Source of the DNA: an uncultured Lachnospiraceae bacterium
GTDB taxonomy: Bacteria; Bacillota; Clostridia; Lachnospirales; Lachnospiraceae
Assembly (NCBI GenBank): GCA_947652925.1
Contig: CANTEW010000028.1
Coordinates: forward strand, 1 to 35,457
Reading direction: 5' to 3'
DNA length: 35,457 nucleotides
The first letter of the stretch is position 1. Every line of letters starts with the position of its first letter. Positions 24,802 through 32,659 of the stretch are shown here, one piece after another. A model generated the notes under the pieces. That model searched no databases and had not been told where the DNA came from. It was given only the letters and a program-made list of their open reading frames with translations. Made by a program: the position numbers and the translations under genes.

Positions 24802-24910
24802 AAGTTTTTCGAAACTTGTTCTGATAAAGCACTCTAGGATCAGTGCAATGCAGGGAGGATGCGTGTCATGGCCTGTGGAAGATCAGGCCTTGGACGGATA
24901 AGGAAAAAAA

Positions 24911-24939
24911 CTGACAGGGATAACGGGATGTGGTATACT
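24911..24939 (+). promoter_or_regulatory. Promoter abutted by a MITE-like repeat
   Basis: CTGACA (24911-24916), 17 nt, TATACT (24934-24939), with TGG before the -10, giving an extended -10. The repeat at 24938-24998 overlaps the last two bases of the -10, so transcription of the 25051 operon should begin inside the repeat. The rest of 24833-24910 shows no gene. Confidence 0.65.
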
Positions 24940-24998
24940 AGAGTGTGTTTGAAAGTGTGATTTACGGTTGACATAAAGCATTTTTCAAACACACTCTA
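24938..24998. repeat. 61-bp MITE-like repeat, internally deleted form
   Basis: Left end CTAGAGTGTGTTTGAAA and right end TTTCAAACACACTCTA are inverted copies. Read on the minus strand the interior is TGCTTTATGTCAACCGTAA-TCACA, nearly identical to the left interior of the 166-bp copy at 34583-34748. It is therefore a shortened derivative of the same family in reverse orientation. As RNA it would form a hairpin in the leader of the 25051 gene. Confidence 0.8.
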
Positions 24999-25050
24999 AA
25001 GATATATTTAGAGAGATGGCGGCATCTGTTTTGGAGGATAGGGAGAGAGA

Positions 25051-25734
25051 ATGGGAAAAAGACGAAGGTTATGTATCTTTATCATCATTTTTTTGCTGTA
25101 CAGCATAATGGTCGCGGGTGTATTTTATCAGGCAGGGTATAAGAGTGCCTATGGAGGCATGGAGAGTCCTGGATCGGTCCTTGACTTCCAGACGTTTTAT
25201 GCGAGTATCTCAGATATCCAGGATCATGTGCTGACCGTGAAAGGGATGAGAGTGAACGATATAAATTTCAGAGGCGACTTTGTCCTGTCCCTCACAGATG
25301 AGACAAAGATCATCTGGAGAGGTACGGATATCCCATTGGATGATCTGGAGGTGGGCGCGCACATAGCGGTCACGTTTACCGGCGGAGTGATGGAGAGCGA
25401 TCCGGCCCAGATAACACAGGTGGCTCAGATCCAAGCGTTAGACGATCAGATAAGGGGATCGGCGCCTGCTGAGGAACAGGCGGCTGAGGTCACGTCTGAG
25501 CAGGTGAAAAAGCTGACGCCCTCCATGACTTGCGCCGATGTCATCGAGGCGCTGGGGGATACGCGGGATATTGGGAGTGGGAACTATATATTGGAATATG
25601 AAGTTGACGGGGGATATCTCCTCCGGATCTCTTTTGCAGGAGACGATGCACAGTTAGGGACTACAGGAGACGGGCTTCTGGATGATATGATCCCCTGCGA
25701 TAGGGCACGTGGACAAAAAGTTGATGGGGGATGA
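25051..25734 (+). CDS. Membrane-anchored protein with OB-like domain, unknown function
   Basis: The product has 227 residues. A basic start (MGKRRR) and one hydrophobic segment (LCIFIIIFLLYSIMVAGVFY) anchor it with the bulk outside. Residues ~50-125 (DHVLTVKGMRVND...FVLSLTDETKIIWRG...GAHIAVTFTG) resemble the small OB-like folds of DUF3221-type proteins. The C-terminal part (LTPSMTCADVIEALGDTRDIG...YEVDGGYLLRISF) looks like a SmpA/BLIP-like repeat. Both readings are tentative. It precedes the response regulator by 25 nt and is probably co-transcribed with the two-component genes, so it may be an accessory sensor or immunity factor. Confidence 0.6.
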   Translation: MGKRRRLCIFIIIFLLYSIMVAGVFYQAGYKSAYGGMESPGSVLDFQTFYASISDIQDHVLTVKGMRVNDINFRGDFVLSLTDETKIIWRGTDIPLDDLEVGAHIAVTFTGGVMESDPAQITQVAQIQALDDQIRGSAPAEEQAAEVTSEQVKKLTPSMTCADVIEALGDTRDIGSGNYILEYEVDGGYLLRISFAGDDAQLGTTGDGLLDDMIPCDRARGQKVDGG

Positions 25735-25759
25735 TACGAAAAGTCAGGAGGGATGTTCC

Positions 25760-26464
25760 ATGTATTATATCCTGGTGGTAGACGACGAGCCATCTGTGCA
25801 GAGAGAATTGAGGTCATTGTTAGAAAATGCCGGATATCGTGCGGATATTGTGGAGGATTTTACATGTATCCCAGAATATGTACAAAAAGTACGACCCGAT
25901 CTGATCCTTTTGGATGTGGCGTTGCCGGGTGCAGATGGGATCACCTTATGTTCCAAGATACGGATGATGTCAGATGTCCCCATTATCTTTATCACTTCGC
26001 AGAGCTCTTCCTCCGCAGAATTGGAATGTATGATGACTGGCGGCGATGATTTTATAGAAAAGCCTTATCGACCTGCCGTACTATTGGCGCATATTGCTGC
26101 AGTACTGCGGAGAGTTTCCGGGAGATCCCAGAACAAAGTACTCGTCTTTCACGGGATAGTACTGGATCTGTTGGATGGCACGATACAGTATGAAAAAAAG
26201 AAAGTTGAACTTTCGAAAAATGAACTACATATCTTATCTTATTTTTTTACACATAAAGGGGAGATCGTGTCAAGAGAGGATCTTATAAATGCTCTGTGGG
26301 ATAATGAGAGCTTTGTGGATGATAATACATTGAGTGTGAATATCAGGAGGATCCGCCGGAAGTTAGAGGATATCGGGATAAAGGACTTGATACAGACAAA
26401 GAGAGGGATGGGATACCGATTGAAGATGAGGGAGAGGGAAGATGAGGCTGAGGGATCACTATAA
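25760..26464 (+). CDS. BceR-like response regulator (OmpR family)
   Basis: The product has 234 residues: receiver domain with acidic pocket D9/D10, phospho-acceptor D52 (LILLDVALPG), conserved TSQSS and K (EKPY), then a winged-helix DNA-binding domain (VELSKNELHILSYFFTHKGEIVSREDLI, DDNTLSVNIRRIRRKL, KRGMGYRL). ATG 25760 follows AGGAGG. The histidine kinase gene overlaps its end by 23 nt. Partner type and linked transporters point to the Bce class that responds to peptide antibiotics. The direct repeats at 27480-27517 are a candidate target. Confidence 0.92.
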   Translation: MYYILVVDDEPSVQRELRSLLENAGYRADIVEDFTCIPEYVQKVRPDLILLDVALPGADGITLCSKIRMMSDVPIIFITSQSSSSAELECMMTGGDDFIEKPYRPAVLLAHIAAVLRRVSGRSQNKVLVFHGIVLDLLDGTIQYEKKKVELSKNELHILSYFFTHKGEIVSREDLINALWDNESFVDDNTLSVNIRRIRRKLEDIGIKDLIQTKRGMGYRLKMREREDEAEGSL

Positions 26465-27449
26465 GGATAGAGTGACAAAGATATTGGGGGCATTGGTCGT
26501 TCTGGCTATCTTATCAGGATTTTTATATATTGTAGGAAATACTTTTGCAACTATTTTTCTGATGGATGGGACGGTCATCGGTATATGGATGATAGAGGAT
26601 CTGATCGGGTGGCACAGAAGGAAAAGATATTTTAAAATGATCTGGGAACGGGTAGAAGATATAGAACAACCTTGGTTGATCGCTGAACTTCTGCCCGTTT
26701 CTTATCGTGCGGAGGATAGAGCATATCAGGGATTACTGAGGATGGCAGGGAGTTCCGCTATAGAGCGGATCCGTGAGATAGAGGATAGAGAAAGGGAATA
26801 TCAAGAATATATTGAGGAATGGATACATGAAGTGAAAGCGCCGATCACCTCTATCCGGCTCATCATAGAAAATCAGATCAAGAACGACCCTGTGCTAAAA
26901 AGGGATTTCGATATGGAATTGGGGAGGATCGAGAATGATGTAGAACGCGCGCTATACTATGCGCGCTCAGGACAAGTCTATAAAGATTATCTGATACAGA
27001 AGTTGGATCTGCATCGTGTCTTAGTCAAGGCGATCGATAAGAACCGGACTATGATCATGAACAGTTCTGTCAGCGTTCATGTTGAGTGTGCGGATGATCT
27101 TTATATCTATGGAGATGAAAAATGGCTGCTCTTCATCATAAGCCAGATCCTTTTAAATTCCGTAAAGTACCGATGTAAGGAAAATGCAAAGATCATCTTG
27201 TCATGTACAGATAAAGAGAAAAGGATCATCCTGAAGATATGGGATAATGGGACGGGGATAAAGGAAGAGGAACTGCCGAGGATCTTCGAAAAAGGTTTTA
27301 CGGGGAGTAATGGAAGGAAAAATGAGCGCTCTACCGGGATCGGGTTATATTTGGTCAAAAAGTTATGTGAGAAGTTAGATATAGAAGTGTGGGCTGGATC
27401 TATATACAGGAGATCTACATCCATCTATCTCTCACTCCCGGTAGAGTAA
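26442..27449 (+). CDS. BceS-like intramembrane-sensing histidine kinase
   Basis: The product has 335 residues. Two membrane helices (~13-32 and ~36-56) with almost no external loop mark the intramembrane-sensing type. The H-box is EEWIHEVKAPITSIR (H129), followed by N-box ILLNSVKY, G-boxes WDNGTGIKEEELPRIFEKGF and STGIGLYLVKKL. Such kinases sense through a BceAB-type transporter rather than directly; the likely partners here are the BceB-type (27585) and BceA-type (32660) genes. A perfect 14-bp palindrome ATCTCTTAAGAGAT follows at 27456-27469. Confidence 0.92.
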   Translation: MRLRDHYKDRVTKILGALVVLAILSGFLYIVGNTFATIFLMDGTVIGIWMIEDLIGWHRRKRYFKMIWERVEDIEQPWLIAELLPVSYRAEDRAYQGLLRMAGSSAIERIREIEDREREYQEYIEEWIHEVKAPITSIRLIIENQIKNDPVLKRDFDMELGRIENDVERALYYARSGQVYKDYLIQKLDLHRVLVKAIDKNRTMIMNSSVSVHVECADDLYIYGDEKWLLFIISQILLNSVKYRCKENAKIILSCTDKEKRIILKIWDNGTGIKEEELPRIFEKGFTGSNGRKNERSTGIGLYLVKKLCEKLDIEVWAGSIYRRSTSIYLSLPVE

Positions 27450-27479
27450 AAAAGGATCTCTTAAGAGATAACGATATAT

Positions 27480-27554
27480 TTCAGGTTATGTGACAAGATC
27501 GTAAGATTCAGGTAATGAAAATCAATAGGTGGTCTTCGCGGTCAGTGGTATACT
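27480..27554 (+). promoter_or_regulatory. Candidate regulated promoter with direct repeats
   Basis: TTCAGGTTATG (27480-27490) and TTCAGGTAATG (27507-27517) are direct repeats 27 bp apart. About 30 nt later is TGGTATACT with an extended -10 (27549-27554). The position, directly after the two-component genes and before the transporter/maturase genes, suits a response-regulator site. No clear -35 box is seen, as often at activated promoters. Confidence 0.45.
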
Positions 27555-27584
27555 GTCTGTATCCGGAAGGGCCATAAAGGAAGG

Positions 27585-29277
27585 ATGGTGCTGATCGCAG
27601 CGATGATGTCCGCATTTGATCCGTTGTTTTTTTCAAAAGAAGTCCAAAAAAATTGTGAGACAGTTTTGTTCGTATTCTTGGGGACCGCCACCATACTGAT
27701 CGCTATGGTCACAGCATGGCTGGTCTATCATATGATGCGGCGGTCGTTAAAAGTACGCAGCAGAGAATTGGGGCTTTATATGCTGTTTGGCGTGGAAAAG
27801 GCAGAGATATCCAGGATCATCCGGAAAGAAATGATACTTATGGCGGGAATGGCATATATACCTGGGATCGTAGCAGGAAAAATACTGGAACAGTTCCTGA
27901 TGGTGATTTTCTTCCATATGTTCCGGACAGAATATGTGCTTAAGTTAGATCTTCGATCAAAGACGATCTGTTTTACAGCGATGCTATATCTTTTCTGCCA
28001 TCTGCCCGCGTTGCTAAAGGTGAAAAAAACGATCAAAAAAATGGATATCCGGCAGTTAAATGAAGGGCAGGAGATAAATGGATCCGGCATAAAGAGAGCT
28101 GGCAGGAAATACAAAAGACACAGGGTCAGAAAATGGCTTCTGAAAGGAGATCGTCTATTCCTATGCAGGGCGATAGGCTCTGAGATGTATACTATGCGAA
28201 AAAAGATCGTATCCGTTATGCTATTTTTAACGATCGCTATCGCAGGGAGTACGGTGGCCATGATGTATACAGACTATCAAAACCATCAGATTGATTCAGA
28301 ATACCCGTTTGATGTGATGATATATCATCAGACGCCAAAACCTGAGTTTTGGCGTGAAAAGGCTATATTGGAAAGAGAGGCAGGGATCCAGTCATCCCAT
28401 GGATACATTATATATCAAGATGGCAGCAGTGTTATGAATGAATGGCTTTATATGCACTTGATGTACTTTGGGGATCGCTTTATCAGCGGGGATGGCACAT
28501 TTGACCCAGAAGGACTGGAGACTGATGAAGGGGATTACGACGTTTACTATCCGTATGATACATATATGAAGGTGAGCGACTATAACGTATTGTTGCAAAT
28601 GCTCGGTGAAAAGCCGGTCAGGTTACGGGGGGACGGATACATCCTGCAGATCAAGAGGAGATTGGAACCTGAACTTACGGATGAGATACGGGGAAGGACG
28701 CTCTTGTGCGGGCAAAAAGAACTGCACAGTGGACCTGGGGCAAAATGGACACAACGGCGCAGATTACGTCTTGGTGATCCCAGATGACGCCGCAGACCAT
28801 ATGGCACCATATTATTCTGTACTGGCTGCATTTACAGACGAAGAGGCGACGGGAGCATTGTTTGATAGATTAAAGGATGTATCTGACGGGGATGAGGGAC
28901 TTTATTGGGGGAGTAACCACAGTATTTTATATGTCAGCCCGATCTTGCTGAAAAAACAAGTAGAGACAAAATTAAAAGCAACGATCGTTCCTTTTATATT
29001 TTCTTGCGCATATGTGAGCATTGTGTTTTTGTGTGTATCGATCTCTTTTTTTGCCTCCCATCTGATCCCGTTGGGTATGGCGCTGATCCCCGGCTGCCTG
29101 ATCGCGTACCGTGCGAGCAAGGGTTTTATCTTAGCTACAGGGCTGCGTACAGTATGGGTCAGATATGTACTTTTGTCATTCTTGTGGGTGCTGATGCTGT
29201 ATATCCTTTATTTCATTCTTACAGATATATTTTTCAGGAGGAACATACATCATGGAAAGGACGGAGGACTGTTATGA
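27585..29277 (+). pseudogene. BceB-type permease, N-terminally shortened and frameshifted
   Basis: BceB-type permeases have ~650 residues and ten membrane helices and act with BceA in peptide-antibiotic sensing and resistance. Here the first segment (27585-28787) begins VLIAAMMSAFDPLFFSKEV, which aligns with the end of the usual first helix; the customary ~25 residues before it (LRNxxRSxxDY type) are absent. RSRELGLYMLFGVEKAEISRIIRKE is the FtsX hallmark. At about 28715-28745 the frame must shift: the rest (GHNGADYVLVIPDDAADH to the C-terminal helices) is one base over and stops at 29277. ATG 27585 abuts AAAGGAAGG, so initiation is doubtful. The ATPase gene that normally precedes BceB is missing here. 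The maturase gene overlaps the stop (ATGA). Confidence 0.75.
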
Positions 29278-30647
29278 GACCATCTTATTACAACCACATT
29301 ATCGAAAACAAAACAGGGAGCGGAGACGCCCTGTATTACAATATGCGCACAGGGAGCCTGGCACATATGAAAGCCGAAGAGCATTGCCAGTTTCAGGCAT
29401 ATGCGGCGGAGAGGAAAGAGATCGCAGACCCTAGATTTTTAGAGGATCTGAAACATTGTGGTTTTTTGGTGGAGGACGATCTGGATGAAAAAAAGGATAT
29501 CAAGCTGCGTATGTTGGAGGCGAGATCTGATACATCCGTATTGTCACTGACGATCGCGCCTACAATGGAGTGTGATCTTCGTTGTGTGTATTGTTACGAG
29601 AGTGGGCGTCACAGCGATGGGTATATGACAGAGGATGTCTGTGATGATATCTGCAGACTGGTGGAAATGGAAGCGCCCCATTTGGAAAGATTGGTGGTCG
29701 TATGGTATGGCGGGGAACCGTTATTAGCGATCAGACAGATAGAAGAGCTGACAGATAAAATAAAAAGTATCTGCAGCAAATATGATATAGGATATTCGGC
29801 AAGTATCGTTACGAATGGTCATCTTCTCACCGAGGAAGTCTGCGATAAGCTATTGGGGTCGGATATCACAGAGGTCCAGATAACGTTGGATGGGGATGCT
29901 GATACCCATAATAGCAGAAGGCCGCTGGCGACTGGCGGGGACACATATGGGACGATACTCGCAAATTTAGAAAAGATCCACGGAAAGATCGCGATCGCGA
30001 TCCGGATCAACATAGATAAGGAAAATCAGGATAAGGTCCAGGATGTGATAGAGGGATTGAAAGAAAGAAATATCTACGAGGATGTATTCTGCTATCTTGG
30101 ACAGGTAACGCCTGTAAATGGGGTATATGAGGATCGCAAGTGCCTGTCTACAGAAATATATTCCAAGATCGGACTCGATCTCTGGCTGAAAGATCCTGTG
30201 TCTTTGGAAGCTTTTTATCCGTTGCCAATGGGGAATTATTGTGGGGCAGATCATACACAGAGTTATGTGATCGATGCAAAGGGAGATATGTATAAATGCT
30301 GGAGTGATATTGGGATCATGGAGCGCCGTATGGGGACTGTCAAAGAGTGGGTGGATCCTCAAAAAAGATCCGATATCAGCGATGCACAGTCGCAGCAGAT
30401 AATATCCAGTTATATGCTATACGATCCCACAGAAGATGAAAAATGCGGCGCATGCAGATTTATGCCAATATGTATGGGCGGATGCCCTCATAGCAGGATA
30501 GAAAAAAATCAATCATGCGAGCAGTACCGCTATGATCTGAGCGAGTACCTGCAGGCATATGCAGAAAGAGTATTGAATGAAAGGAGGGGAGCGCATGAAG
30601 ATCTTAGTCCAGCCGCAGAGCAAGAAAAGGACACGGGAGTTATGTAG
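29274..30647 (+). CDS. Radical SAM/SPASM peptide maturase
   Basis: The product has 457 residues. An N-terminal ~85-residue region (RPSYYNHIIENKTGSGDALYYN) has the size of a RiPP recognition element. The radical SAM cluster motif CDLRCVYCYE (C100, C104, C107) is followed by YGGEPLL and SIVTNGHLL. The C-terminal SPASM region has further cysteines (YCGADHTQ..., MYKCW, CGACRFMPICMGGCPHSR, SCEQY) for auxiliary Fe-S clusters. Such enzymes install thioether or carbon-carbon cross-links in precursor peptides. ATG 29274 overlaps the permease stop; GGAGG lies upstream. Its 3' end overlaps the small Cys-containing peptide gene by 53 nt, its probable substrate. The Clo7bot-type maturases are a possible relative, from memory. 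Confidence 0.93.
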   Translation: MRPSYYNHIIENKTGSGDALYYNMRTGSLAHMKAEEHCQFQAYAAERKEIADPRFLEDLKHCGFLVEDDLDEKKDIKLRMLEARSDTSVLSLTIAPTMECDLRCVYCYESGRHSDGYMTEDVCDDICRLVEMEAPHLERLVVVWYGGEPLLAIRQIEELTDKIKSICSKYDIGYSASIVTNGHLLTEEVCDKLLGSDITEVQITLDGDADTHNSRRPLATGGDTYGTILANLEKIHGKIAIAIRINIDKENQDKVQDVIEGLKERNIYEDVFCYLGQVTPVNGVYEDRKCLSTEIYSKIGLDLWLKDPVSLEAFYPLPMGNYCGADHTQSYVIDAKGDMYKCWSDIGIMERRMGTVKEWVDPQKRSDISDAQSQQIISSYMLYDPTEDEKCGACRFMPICMGGCPHSRIEKNQSCEQYRYDLSEYLQAYAERVLNERRGAHEDLSPAAEQEKDTGVM

Positions 30648-30768
30648 ATATACTTGTCCTGTATATAATACTGGAACAAAAGGCATGAAAAAACTCATCA
30701 AGAAGTTTCTCAAGAAAAAATATAGACATGGGAAGCATCGGGGGAGAGTCTGCTGGTATGGCAATTAA
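30595..30768 (+). CDS. Putative RiPP precursor peptide, cationic with three Cys
   Basis: A 57-residue peptide with an excellent ribosome site (AAAGGAGGGG, 6 nt before ATG 30595). The start MKILVQPQSKKR and CRYTC (C17, C21) recall Clo7bot-type Cys-rich precursors; this is from memory and tentative. The second half is a strongly basic, amphipathic-looking stretch (KGMKKLIKKFLKKKYRHGK) and the end is RVCWYGN (C53). There are no Asp residues and one Glu. Most RiPP leaders are acidic, so leader and core limits are unclear. Cross-links from C17, C21 or C53 by the adjacent maturase, and export by the ABC protein at 30947, are inferred. It overlaps the maturase gene and a longer start at 30577 is less likely. 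Confidence 0.7.
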   Translation: MKILVQPQSKKRTRELCRYTCPVYNTGTKGMKKLIKKFLKKKYRHGKHRGRVCWYGN

Positions 30769-30794
30769 TATACCTTCAGATCGAAGGAGATCAA

Positions 30795-30893
30795 ATGAGG
30801 GACGATGACATCATATTGGAAATATCTGTGCTGGTCAATGCCTCCTGGGCACTGGCCAGCTTAGTACTCCATCCGGTCAGAGCAGGACTCTGA
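30795..30893 (+). CDS. 32-residue small ORF, possible peptide
   Basis: GAAGGAGA (30783-30790) lies 4 nt before ATG 30795. The reading frame gives MRDDDIILEISVLVNASWAL followed by ASLVLHPVRAGL. It is acidic at the start and hydrophobic later, the opposite of the neighbouring precursor, and has no Cys. The stop lies in the loop of the hairpin at 30865-30912. It may be a second substrate, a membrane peptide, a leader peptide controlling the exporter, or chance. The remaining sequence between 30769 and 30946 has only the hairpin and a repeat end. Confidence 0.4.
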   Translation: MRDDDIILEISVLVNASWALASLVLHPVRAGL

Positions 30894-30912
30894 TCTCTGG
30901 CCGGATGGAGTA
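30865..30912 (+). promoter_or_regulatory. Long hairpin before the ABC exporter gene
   Basis: TACTCCATCCGGTCAGAG (30865-30882) pairs with CTCTGGCCGGATGGAGTA (30895-30912) over 18 bp with one G-T pair and a 12-nt loop. No T-run follows, so a simple terminator is unlikely; an mRNA stabiliser or attenuator between precursor and exporter is more plausible. The following bases start a repeat end. Confidence 0.6.
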
Positions 30913-30931
30913 TTAGAGTGTGTTTGGAAAA
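30913..30931 (+). repeat. Single end of the MITE/IS5 repeat family
   Basis: TTAGAGTGTGTTTGGAAAA matches the common element end with one change. No partner end is seen before the exporter gene, so this is a solo or eroded end. Confidence 0.55.
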
Positions 30932-30946
30932 AAGGGGAGCGGAGAT

Positions 30947-32575
30947 ATGAAGATCCAGACTCTTTTGAAGGAAGAGATCCTATCTATGAAAAGAGCCATT
31001 GCCGTTTATTTTTTGGTTTTATCAGGAACCTTGCTCTTACAGTTGCTGGTCCCGTATGTAAGCGGCGCATATATAGATTCTCTAGAGAGAGAACAACCCA
31101 TGATCCTGGCGTTTATAGGGGTGATGGCATTTTTGGATGTATTTTCTGCATTGCTGGAATATGGGATGGCATATCTGATGACAAGATTGGATAACACATT
31201 TTTGTATAAAATATGTAATAGGATGTTTCAAAAAATATACGATGCATCCCTTTCTTTTTCCCAGAGCAGAGATGCTGCTTTTTTGACAGATCAGATCACC
31301 GGGGATGCGGCGGTCGTTACGGGATTTGTATTAAATAGCCTTCCGGATATCGCGTATGACATGGTCCTTTTGTCTGTGAGTACTCTATTTATATTTCATG
31401 TGGATCTGCTATTGGGGTCGCTGATCACTCTGACGATCCCAATATATCTTTTTATCTATTGGAGATCAGAAAAAAGGATGTATGAAAACGAATATAGATA
31501 CAAAGAGGCAGAGAATGCTCATACGGCTAAGGGGATGGAACAGATATGCTGCGTGCGATCTGTAAAAGAAAATGGCGTATCAAAAGAGATGGAAGAAAGG
31601 TTTGCGCGTTCATTCCGTCGAATGTTAAAAAGTGCTGTGGACCAGGTAAAGACACAATATCTTTTTTCTGATATGAATCAGCTTATCATGGTATCATGCT
31701 ATCTGTTCACCATGGGGATCGGTGGTCATAATGTTGTGATCGGAAGGATATCGATAGGATCTTTCACGATCATCAACACTTATGTGGACATGATGTTATC
31801 GACTGCTATAGATATCATCGATCTTTTCGGGAGTTATCCAAAAGTAAAAGTCGCGGCAGACCGTATGGATGCATTATTGACAGAGTGTCGAAAAGTTTCT
31901 CCATACGATGAGAGGGCAGAGAGTCTGGGAGAAAATGGTATAAGTTCGTTAAGACTTGAGGATATCTCATTTTCGTTTGGAGAGAGATACTTATTCAGGC
32001 GATTGTCGGCAGAGTTTAAGAAAGGCAGGATCTATGGGATAGTGGGTGAAAATGGGTCGGGAAAATCCACATTGCTGGATGTGATGCTCGGCCTGTACCC
32101 TGGAGATCATGAGGGGGAGATCTTTTATAACGGGATCAATATAAGAGATCTCAGCAGTGATGAGATCGTGAGACTGAATGTTGCTTTTTTAGGACAGCAC
32201 ACACAACGGATCGACATCTCTCCGAAAGGATATCTGCGTTTTGGGGTCGATGGATACGATCCAGATCGGGAGAAAAGACTGATCCGGTATTTTTGGGGGG
32301 ATCAAGAGCTTGATATTGGAGAAGAAGGGAGCATTGCGCAATGTTCCGGTGGGGAGATGCAAAAACTGGAGCTGATACGCGTTTTTCAAAAAGACCGAAC
32401 GCTGACAATATTAGATGAGCCTACAAACGGATCAGATGCAGAAACAGTACAACGGCTTATCCATTTGATCGAGCAGGCAAAGAAAGATCATATTTTTATC
32501 ATCGTGTCGCATGATAAAAAGATACTGGATATATGTGATGAAAAAATAGAACTTGGCAGATCAGAGTGTGTCTGA
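30947..32575 (+). CDS. ABC exporter with fused membrane and ATPase domains
   Basis: The product has 542 residues. The N-terminal ~300 have about six membrane helices (ABC exporter type 1 fold, no peptidase domain). The ATPase part has Walker A GENGSGKST, Q-loop FLGQHTQ, signature CSGGEMQKLELIR, Walker B LTILDEPTNGSD and H-loop IVSHDK. Position after the putative precursor suggests export of the modified peptide; leader cleavage would need another protease. ATG 30947 is chosen because AGGGGAG precedes it; an in-frame GTG at 30920 is inside a repeat end. The last codons and TGA stop (GAGTGTGTCTGA) coincide with a repeat end, so the C-terminus ECV is probably repeat-derived. Confidence 0.9.
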   Translation: MKIQTLLKEEILSMKRAIAVYFLVLSGTLLLQLLVPYVSGAYIDSLEREQPMILAFIGVMAFLDVFSALLEYGMAYLMTRLDNTFLYKICNRMFQKIYDASLSFSQSRDAAFLTDQITGDAAVVTGFVLNSLPDIAYDMVLLSVSTLFIFHVDLLLGSLITLTIPIYLFIYWRSEKRMYENEYRYKEAENAHTAKGMEQICCVRSVKENGVSKEMEERFARSFRRMLKSAVDQVKTQYLFSDMNQLIMVSCYLFTMGIGGHNVVIGRISIGSFTIINTYVDMMLSTAIDIIDLFGSYPKVKVAADRMDALLTECRKVSPYDERAESLGENGISSLRLEDISFSFGERYLFRRLSAEFKKGRIYGIVGENGSGKSTLLDVMLGLYPGDHEGEIFYNGINIRDLSSDEIVRLNVAFLGQHTQRIDISPKGYLRFGVDGYDPDREKRLIRYFWGDQELDIGEEGSIAQCSGGEMQKLELIRVFQKDRTLTILDEPTNGSDAETVQRLIHLIEQAKKDHIFIIVSHDKKILDICDEKIELGRSECV

Positions 32576-32616
32576 AAACCTCATATATCTTTAGGTCATA
32601 GGAGATCTACAGATGA
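32562..32616 (+). repeat. Repeat end shared with the region after cysA
   Basis: AGAGTGTGTCTGAAAACCTCATATATC...ATCTACAGATGA matches 10871-10918 closely over about 45 bp. It begins inside the exporter gene and supplies its stop codon. No partner end is seen before the ATPase gene at 32660. Confidence 0.65.
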
Positions 32617-32659
32617 TAGATGAACACATCCTAAAGGGTTGTAGAAAGGAAAAGACAGG

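Noticed and set aside
24689-24832. Extra 48 N-terminal residues for the TrpB-like enzyme
   Set aside because: The -10 box of its promoter lies inside this stretch, and GAAAGGAACC precedes ATG 24688.
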